Shown here: positions 6,594 to 11,143 of the stretch, in pieces
Layout: the number at the start of each line of letters is the position of its first letter
Position numbering within the stretch: position 1 is the stretch's first letter
Assembly (NCBI GenBank): GCA_016290715.1
Contig: JAEEUY010000229.1
Location: 1 to 11,143, forward strand
Origin: Bacteroidales bacterium
Lineage (GTDB): Bacteria; Bacteroidota; Bacteroidia; Bacteroidales; WCHB1-69
Length of the DNA: 11,143 nucleotides
Direction of reading: 5' to 3'
Translations under genes and position numbers: made by a program
Notes under the pieces: generated by a model
What the model was told of the DNA's origin: nothing
What the model saw: only the letters and a program-made list of their open reading frames with translations
Database searches by the model: none

Positions 6594-7805
6594 ATGATAC
6601 CATTTTCACCTCCCCGCATTGATGATAAAACGATAGAAGAAGTAACCGCCGCCTTGCGTTCGGGATGGATAACCACAGGTCCCCGTGTGAAGCGTTTGGA
6701 AGAGATGGTTGCCCAATATTGCGGTATTTCCCATGTGGTTTGTGTCAATTCTAATTCTGCGGGTTTGGAGTTGATGTTGAGATGGTATGGTGTGAAAGAG
6801 GGGGATGAAGTGATTATTCCGGCTTATACTTATACGGCTACGGCCAATGTGGTTGTGCATTGTGGGGCTACGCCAGTGATGGTGGATGTGAAGGATGATT
6901 TCAATATTGATGTGGAAAAAATCCGAAAAGCTATCACTGACAGGACGAAAGTCATCATTCCAGTGGATATTGCTGGTTATCCATGTGATTATGAGGAAAT
7001 TAATAAATTAGTGCGTACTCCTGAGATTGTAAAATTATTTCAATCGGAAACGGAGGAACAACAGCAGTTGGGACGTATTTTGGTGCTTTCGGATGCAGCG
7101 CATTCAATTGGAGCCTATTATAGGGGAAAGCATACGGGTGGGTTGACGGATGTTACGGTTTTCTCTTTTCATGCGGTAAAAAATTTGACGACGGCGGAGG
7201 GTGGGGCTATTTGTTTGAATCTTCCAGCGCCATTTGATAATGGAGAACTTTATAAATTATTGAAAACAAAATCGTTGCATGGGCAAAGCAAAGATGCTTT
7301 TTCCAAAATGCAAATAGGGAATTGGCGTTATGATGTCTTGGAGGCGGGTTATAAATGCAACATGACCGATATATTGGCGGCGATTGGTATTGTGGAGTTG
7401 GCGCGTTATGACAGTGAGATGTTGAAGCGAAGGAAAGAGATTTTTGATGCTTATTCGCAGGCCTTTTCCGACGAAGCGTGCTATCAGGTTCCCGTTTATG
7501 AAACAAAAGAAAAAGTCTCTTCTTATCATGTTTATCCTTTGCGTATCAAAGGGATTACAGAGGTGCAGAGGGATGAGATTATGCAACATATTTTTGAAAG
7601 TGAAGTAGCTGTAAATGTGCATTTTATACCTCTTCCCATGTTGAGTTACTATAAAAACAGGGGGTATCAGATAGCGCATTATCCGGTGGCATACGACAAT
7701 TTCTCCAGAGAGATCTCTCTCCCTGTTTATTATGATTTAACACCGGAGATGGTGCAAATGGTCATTGTGGCGGTTAAAAAAGCGGTCGCGCAGGTTATGA
7801 AATAA
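6594..7805 (+). CDS. DegT/DnrJ/EryC1/StrS sugar aminotransferase
   Basis: A 403-residue PLP-dependent aminotransferase of the family that puts amino groups on nucleotide-activated keto-sugars for LPS, capsule or glycan synthesis. K196 in SFHAVKNLTTAEGG is the expected PLP-binding lysine, and D167 in LSDAAHSIGA is the pyridine-nitrogen partner. SGWITTGPRVKRLE (23-36), PAYTYTATAN (76-85) and GYKCNMTDILAAIG complete the fold. The N-terminus resembles the ArnB/PseC-type branch more than the WbpE-type. A stretch of about 20 residues (about 140-160, VRTPEIVKLFQSETEEQQQL) is inserted before the D167 strand compared with ArnB. The gene begins 5 bases after porQ, so the two are probably co-translated. 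P. gingivalis PorR, which is needed for the A-LPS that anchors T9SS cargo, belongs to this broad family; orthology is not claimed. The gene ends 10 bases from the convergent HATPase gene, with no terminator between. Confidence 0.92.
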   Translation: MIPFSPPRIDDKTIEEVTAALRSGWITTGPRVKRLEEMVAQYCGISHVVCVNSNSAGLELMLRWYGVKEGDEVIIPAYTYTATANVVVHCGATPVMVDVKDDFNIDVEKIRKAITDRTKVIIPVDIAGYPCDYEEINKLVRTPEIVKLFQSETEEQQQLGRILVLSDAAHSIGAYYRGKHTGGLTDVTVFSFHAVKNLTTAEGGAICLNLPAPFDNGELYKLLKTKSLHGQSKDAFSKMQIGNWRYDVLEAGYKCNMTDILAAIGIVELARYDSEMLKRRKEIFDAYSQAFSDEACYQVPVYETKEKVSSYHVYPLRIKGITEVQRDEIMQHIFESEVAVNVHFIPLPMLSYYKNRGYQIAHYPVAYDNFSREISLPVYYDLTPEMVQMVIVAVKKAVAQVMK

Positions 7806-7815
7806 GTTGGAGCCG

Positions 7816-8346
7816 TTATTTGATATTTTCGGCTATCATTTCAGTTAGATATTGGATGACTTCCGGCTCTTGAATGGAAATGCCATCTAATATTTCTAAA
7901 ACTTCCTGTGTATCAAACTTATAATTCAAGTCATCGCGCTGATAATTTAAAATAAACCGGATGTTGGGGTAGGCGGAAGCGGTTAGCACAAATCCGCCAG
8001 CCAAGTCGCCCATGGGAGGCCGGTCGATATTGGTTAAGCCAAAGACGGCGGTAACAGTTGTGCCCACCCCTTTTTGCGAGGTGATATCTAAGAAGCCGCC
8101 TGTTTGTTCTGCATTTTGTTTGAGCAGCGACAGTCCCAATCCTACTTTGCGGGTAGTGCGGGTGGTGAAAAAAGGATTTAGCACTTTCGACAAGGTCTCT
8201 TCGTCCATTCCGCAGCCATTGTCAATAAACCGCAAGGTAAGGGTGTCTTTGCTGGCATCTTCAATCACATCCAAGGTGATTTCAGTAGCTCCTGCACGAG
8301 TTGAATTTTGCAGGATATCCATAATGTGCATTGCTAAATCTTTCAT
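7816..8346 (-). CDS. HATPase-domain protein, histidine-kinase-like
   Basis: A 176-residue protein whose first roughly 105 residues form a GHKL ATP-binding domain: N-box around N14 (ILQNSTRAGA), G1 box DNGCGM (42-47), F-box NPFFTTRT (57-64), and G2 box VGLGLSL (68-74). No dimerisation/phospho-acceptor histidine region and no membrane segment precede it. It is therefore not a complete sensor kinase, and may act as an anti-sigma-type kinase, a partner kinase or an ATPase. The C-terminal tail of about 70 residues (RPPMGDLAGG... to ...ENIK) belongs, as I recall, to a specific subfamily encoded near [FeFe]-hydrogenase genes in anaerobes. It is the last gene of the DRTGG-PHP-HATPase operon and starts 3 bases after the PHP stop codon, which implies translational coupling. 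It ends convergently with the aminotransferase gene. Confidence 0.85.
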   Translation of the reverse strand: MKDLAMHIMDILQNSTRAGATEITLDVIEDASKDTLTLRFIDNGCGMDEETLSKVLNPFFTTRTTRKVGLGLSLLKQNAEQTGGFLDITSQKGVGTTVTAVFGLTNIDRPPMGDLAGGFVLTASAYPNIRFILNYQRDDLNYKFDTQEVLEILDGISIQEPEVIQYLTEMIAENIK

Positions 8347-8349
8347 AAT

Positions 8350-9096
8350 CTATGGTTTTATTAAATGAACGCACCGGTTTTCTTGTTGATGGAGAGCCAT
8401 GCGAATCTCTTCAAAATTGCGGGATTCAATTTCAAAGAAGCAAGGAGCGGCAGCTATTCGGTCAGGAATGTGTGCGTCGGCGCTGCGGGTGAAAGTTTTG
8501 TCTTTCAAATAGGGGTGTTGTTGAAGTATTTTTTCTTTATCTCCGTGGTCAGACAATTCTACTGCATCGTAGGGAATGTCAAAAGGAATAAACCCTAATT
8601 GGGAGATAACGCTATTTTTCATTTTGTCGATATGTGCAGGAATAAAAATGCCATTTAATTCTTTCACTTTAGCCGCAATTACTTCAATATTCACGTCTAA
8701 TCCGGATGTGAGCAATTTGGGTTCCTCATACACAATGTTCATCTCTTCGTCAATTTGCACCTGATCGCCGAATATATCAGGTGAATTCGGGATATTGGGC
8801 AAATGGGTGTCCAAAAATTGTTGGAAATCGTCTAAGGTTTCGTGATCCTTGAAAAAAGCGAGGCAATGGGCTTCTTCCTTGGTGGTAACTTCTGCTCCGC
8901 AAAGCACGAAGATGTTTCTGTTGTGGGAGTAGTGTTCCGCTAATCTGCAATGTCGGGTGGCGTTATGGTCGGTAATGCCGATAATATCCACCCCCCGTTG
9001 CAACGCCAATTCTATGATGTAATCGGGAGTCATATCCAAGTCGCCGCAGGGAGAGAGGAGGGTATGATTGTGTAATTCGGCTTTGAAAATATTCAC
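8350..9096 (-). CDS. PHP-domain metal-dependent phosphoesterase
   Basis: A 248-residue single-domain PHP protein, expected to hydrolyse a phosphate ester using two or three metal ions. Likely ligands are H9 and H11 in ELHNHT, D19 in SPCGDLDMTP, D43/H44 in GITDHNA, E69 in CGAEVTT, H77, H155 in PAHIDK, and D207/H209 in SADAHIPD. The SPCGDLDMTP segment marks a subgroup distinct from the RNase AM/YciV proteins. The start is GTG at 9096, and the next methionine (22) would remove the HxH metal motif. The GTG lies one base after the stop of the DRTGG gene, so it is probably translated by coupling. The substrate is unknown: nucleotides, RNA ends or a signalling phosphate are all possible. Confidence 0.88.
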   Translation of the reverse strand: MNIFKAELHNHTLLSPCGDLDMTPDYIIELALQRGVDIIGITDHNATRHCRLAEHYSHNRNIFVLCGAEVTTKEEAHCLAFFKDHETLDDFQQFLDTHLPNIPNSPDIFGDQVQIDEEMNIVYEEPKLLTSGLDVNIEVIAAKVKELNGIFIPAHIDKMKNSVISQLGFIPFDIPYDAVELSDHGDKEKILQQHPYLKDKTFTRSADAHIPDRIAAAPCFFEIESRNFEEIRMALHQQENRCVHLIKP

Positions 9097-9097
9097 T

Positions 9098-9433
9098 TTA
9101 TTGGGCTATCAATTGGTAAATTTTTCCAGCGACTTCAAAGGTTTGGGCATTGGTCCCCAGTACGGGAATCCCTTCTTCTTTGGCCTGCTCCAGCATATCT
9201 TCTTCGGGTTTGTTCCCTTTTACAAGTACAATAGCTGCCAACTCTTTCAATGAAGCGATGGCTATCACATTCTTGTGTGTTTGTAAGGTAACCCAAACAT
9301 TCCCTTCTTGAGCAAATCCCATTACATCACTTAAAAGGTCGGATACATATCCCCCTTTGATGTCATTATCCAAATTTTCTTCGCCACAAAAAATGGTGAG
9401 TCCTAATTTTTCTACAAGTTCTCTAACTTTCAT
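9098..9433 (-). CDS. Stand-alone DRTGG-domain protein
   Basis: A 111-residue protein that matches in length and pattern the DRTGG domain, a small alpha/beta domain found in the regulatory part of long Pta enzymes, next to CBS domains, and as a free-standing protein. Visible marks are the GGYVSDLLSDVM segment (27-38), WVTLQTHKNVIAIASL (47-62), the strand AAIVLVKGN, and GIPVLGTNAQTFEVAGKIYQLI at the C-terminus. The literal DRTGG tetrapeptide is not conserved here. It probably binds a small ligand or partner protein; no catalytic residues are seen. It is the first gene of a compact operon, with PHP one base and HATPase four further bases downstream. The order and spacing argue that the three products work together. 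The family call rests on remembered resemblance. Confidence 0.8.
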   Translation of the reverse strand: MKVRELVEKLGLTIFCGEENLDNDIKGGYVSDLLSDVMGFAQEGNVWVTLQTHKNVIAIASLKELAAIVLVKGNKPEEDMLEQAKEEGIPVLGTNAQTFEVAGKIYQLIAQ

Positions 9434-9538
9434 GAATGGTTTTCTATTAAAAATTTATAAAATAATATAAGTATCTTGTTTATAATTATGAGTTTATGAA
9501 AAATAAATCCTTTCCTACAAATTCAAATTACGAATCAG

Positions 9539-9546
9539 CAAATATA
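9539..9546 (-). promoter_or_regulatory. Possible -7 promoter box of the DRTGG operon
   Basis: The minus strand reads TATATTTG followed by C, matching TAnnTTTG, about 105 bases upstream of the DRTGG start and just after the terminator of the upstream gene. The surroundings are so AT-rich that chance matches are likely, and no -33 box is clear. It would give a leader of about 100 bases. Confidence 0.4.
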
Positions 9547-9581
9547 TAAAATATATGTATCGTTTGGGCGATAAGAAAGAA

Positions 9582-9617
9582 TAAAAATATGCCCCATTTA
9601 TTTATCATAAATAGGGC
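9582..9617 (-). terminator. Hairpin terminator of the secreted PKD protein gene
   Basis: GCCC (9591-9594) pairs with GGGC (9614-9617), then after a C/A mismatch ATTTAT pairs with ATAAAT around a 5-base loop. On the minus strand this is followed by ATATTTTTAT, a T-rich tract. It starts 26 bases after the stop codon of the large secreted-protein gene. Confidence 0.6.
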
Positions 9618-9642
9618 GGTTAAAATATAAAAAGAAGCGATA

Positions 9643-11143
9643 TTACAATACGGTGATGGTGCCTTTAAGCAATAGTTTTTCGTTGGAAGTGGTTTTAATA
9701 TCTATTCTATAGGTGTAAACAGTATTAGTGCGAATTTTCCCATTCACATTCCCATCCCAGCGGAAATGGGGATCGGAAGAGGTATAGACCATTTTCCCCC
9801 AGCGGTCGAAGATGCAGATACTGAATTCTTCAATATATTTCGTGGAAGGCAATTCAAAGAAATCGTTTACACTATTGTAGTCGGTGGGGGTGATGCAGTT
9901 CGGGAGGAAGATATTGAACGGACATTTGTCGGTAATGGTTACTTCGCTTTCGCTGCTGCAGCCGTTTAAAGTGGCCATAACCGAGTAAACACCGCCGCTA
10001 AACACACTGATGCTGCGGGTGGTTTCTTGGGTATTCCACAAGTAACTGTCGCAATTTTCTGTGGGAACCGTTAAGGTGATATTTCCTTCATCTTCAAAGC
10101 AATGAATCTGACTTTGCCCCAATGAGGTATTAGGCAGAGGTTTCACCAAAAGGGATAGGTGAATGGTACTGTCGCAGCCAAATCGGTTCTGAAGATAACG
10201 AGTCTGTTGAACCGTTCCTGCGGTGTTCTGGGCAGAAACAGAAAACCCATGGTTGCTGTAATGCTCGCCCTGACAAATGGTATCTCTCAAGAAAACCTCA
10301 CTGGTATCATGAACAACGACCACTTGTTCCAATTCAATCATACAGCTGTCGGCTGCAATAGATTGTAGAGTATAAGTGGTGGTCTCTGTCGGCGAAACCG
10401 TCAGCATGGCATCCTGACCAATGATTTGACCTCCCTCTAACCAAACATAGTTAATGCCGCCGGTTGCCATAAGCGTGGTTGATTCGCCGTTACAAAGGTC
10501 AAAATCTCCAGTAATGTTGGGTGCATTATCTAAAATGTTGATAGTCAGATAGGCTGTATCTTGACATTCATCTTGACTGATGGTTGCAATGAGTCGCACA
10601 ACATAATTGCCGGCACGTTCAAAGTCGTGAGAAGGATTCAATTCAACAGAGGTGCTGCCATCGCCGAAGTCCCAGTAGGCGCCTTCGCATATTTCACCAC
10701 TACCATTGGGGTTTACGCCGTCAGAGGAAATGGTACTTGTGTTGTGAAATTGGTACACCAAGGAACAACTATCCCGTTCTGCAGTAAAAGAAGCAAGAGG
10801 ATAACGGGAGGAGAGTCGGGTGGTTAATTCAAATCCACAGTTGGGATTTCCTACAAAAGAGCACCAACAACACAAGGTTTCTTCTCCATTCGTCATATTA
10901 ACAGTTGCAGATTGGGAAGTGGAAATTGTGGAATTAGGGGAGCTTCGGTAGTACCATCGATATTCAAATCCGGCAGGGGCCGTATAGGTGTTGGCTTGCA
11001 TTTCCCCGCACGTTTCTGCAACAATAGTTCTCTTTTTGCAATTCAAAGTGAAATAGGCATAGCCATAATGTCCATATTGTTCACAGTCGTAAGTGGTCAT
11101 TCTCACGCGGATGGTTTGGCCATGGTACATGGAAACATCAATA
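9643..11143 (-). CDS. Secreted PKD/Ig-like protein with T9SS-type C-terminal domain (5' end outside window)
   Basis: The reading frame stays open to the window edge (four more codons, IDVS, precede the first internal methionine). The visible 499 residues are therefore a C-terminal part with no true start. Numbering from M at 11130, segments in order are: a GQTIRVRMTTYDCEQYGHYGYAYF region of the adhesin/galactose-binding type seen in such Bacteroidota proteins (1-35); a PKD domain with WDFGDGS (about 110-200); an Ig-like segment with NYVWLEGG and TTTYTL (about 203-275); a DTICQGEHY...GCDSTIHL repeat (about 283-330); a YLWNTQETTRSI segment; and a terminal domain (403-495) with NIFLPNCITP, NDFF, IFDRWGKMVY and FRWDG...VYTYRI. 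The last matches the gliding-motility-associated (CHU_C, type B) domain that directs T9SS export. Expected location is the cell surface or medium. No enzyme motif is visible. Confidence 0.88.
   Translation of the reverse strand, partial: IDVSMYHGQTIRVRMTTYDCEQYGHYGYAYFTLNCKKRTIVAETCGEMQANTYTAPAGFEYRWYYRSSPNSTISTSQSATVNMTNGEETLCCWCSFVGNPNCGFELTTRLSSRYPLASFTAERDSCSLVYQFHNTSTISSDGVNPNGSGEICEGAYWDFGDGSTSVELNPSHDFERAGNYVVRLIATISQDECQDTAYLTINILDNAPNITGDFDLCNGESTTLMATGGINYVWLEGGQIIGQDAMLTVSPTETTTYTLQSIAADSCMIELEQVVVVHDTSEVFLRDTICQGEHYSNHGFSVSAQNTAGTVQQTRYLQNRFGCDSTIHLSLLVKPLPNTSLGQSQIHCFEDEGNITLTVPTENCDSYLWNTQETTRSISVFSGGVYSVMATLNGCSSESEVTITDKCPFNIFLPNCITPTDYNSVNDFFELPSTKYIEEFSICIFDRWGKMVYTSSDPHFRWDGNVNGKIRTNTVYTYRIDIKTTSNEKLLLKGTITVL

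Noticed and set aside
7257..7679. Minus-strand ORF of 140 codons opposite the aminotransferase
   Set aside because: It is antisense to a gene with clear PLP motifs, with no domain and no promoter of its own.
7806..7815. Bidirectional terminator between the convergent aminotransferase and HATPase genes
   Set aside because: Only 10 bases separate the stop codons and no hairpin with a T-run is visible. Termination must occur inside the opposing genes or by another mechanism.

Overview
The window looks like a chromosomal segment from a member of the Bacteroidota, most likely a Bacteroidales-type organism. Four things point there. It has a PorQ protein of the type IX secretion system (T9SS). It has a large secreted protein ending in a gliding-motility/T9SS-type C-terminal domain. 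Its -7 promoter boxes fit the phylum-specific TAnnTTTG pattern. Its start codons lack clear Shine-Dalgarno sequences. I see no mobile element, CRISPR array, tRNA or rRNA gene.

Left part (1-2331, minus strand): a 344-base stretch without a convincing gene holds two inverted repeats. It is followed by agmatinase (speB-type, 345-1220) and a short-form phosphate acetyltransferase (pta, 1330-2331). A good intrinsic terminator lies between the two genes, and each has its own TAnnTTTG box, so they are probably separate transcripts. Pta makes acetyl-phosphate from acetyl-CoA. Agmatinase makes putrescine and urea from agmatine.

Middle part (2493-7805, plus strand): a promoter back-to-back with that of pta drives a roughly 110-base leader and a likely four-gene operon with gaps of 15, 18 and 5 bases. 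The genes encode a membrane-anchored protein of unknown function (DUF3352-like), an M20 metallodipeptidase, the T9SS outer-membrane protein PorQ, and a PLP-dependent sugar aminotransferase of the DegT/DnrJ/EryC1/StrS family. Putting a sugar aminotransferase beside PorQ is suggestive, because T9SS cargo is anchored through a modified LPS whose synthesis needs such an enzyme in Porphyromonas gingivalis.

Right part (11143-7816, minus strand): the 3' two-thirds or so of a secreted PKD/Ig-like repeat protein with a T9SS-type C-terminal domain runs off the window edge and ends at a hairpin terminator. Next comes a very tight three-gene operon (gaps of 1 and 3 bases): a stand-alone DRTGG-domain protein, a PHP-domain metal-dependent phosphoesterase, and a HATPase-only protein with no phospho-acceptor histidine. 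As I recall, this trio usually sits with electron-bifurcating [FeFe]-hydrogenase genes in anaerobes. Here it ends convergently against the aminotransferase, with no hydrogenase subunit in view. It is the best candidate in the window for a poorly described system.
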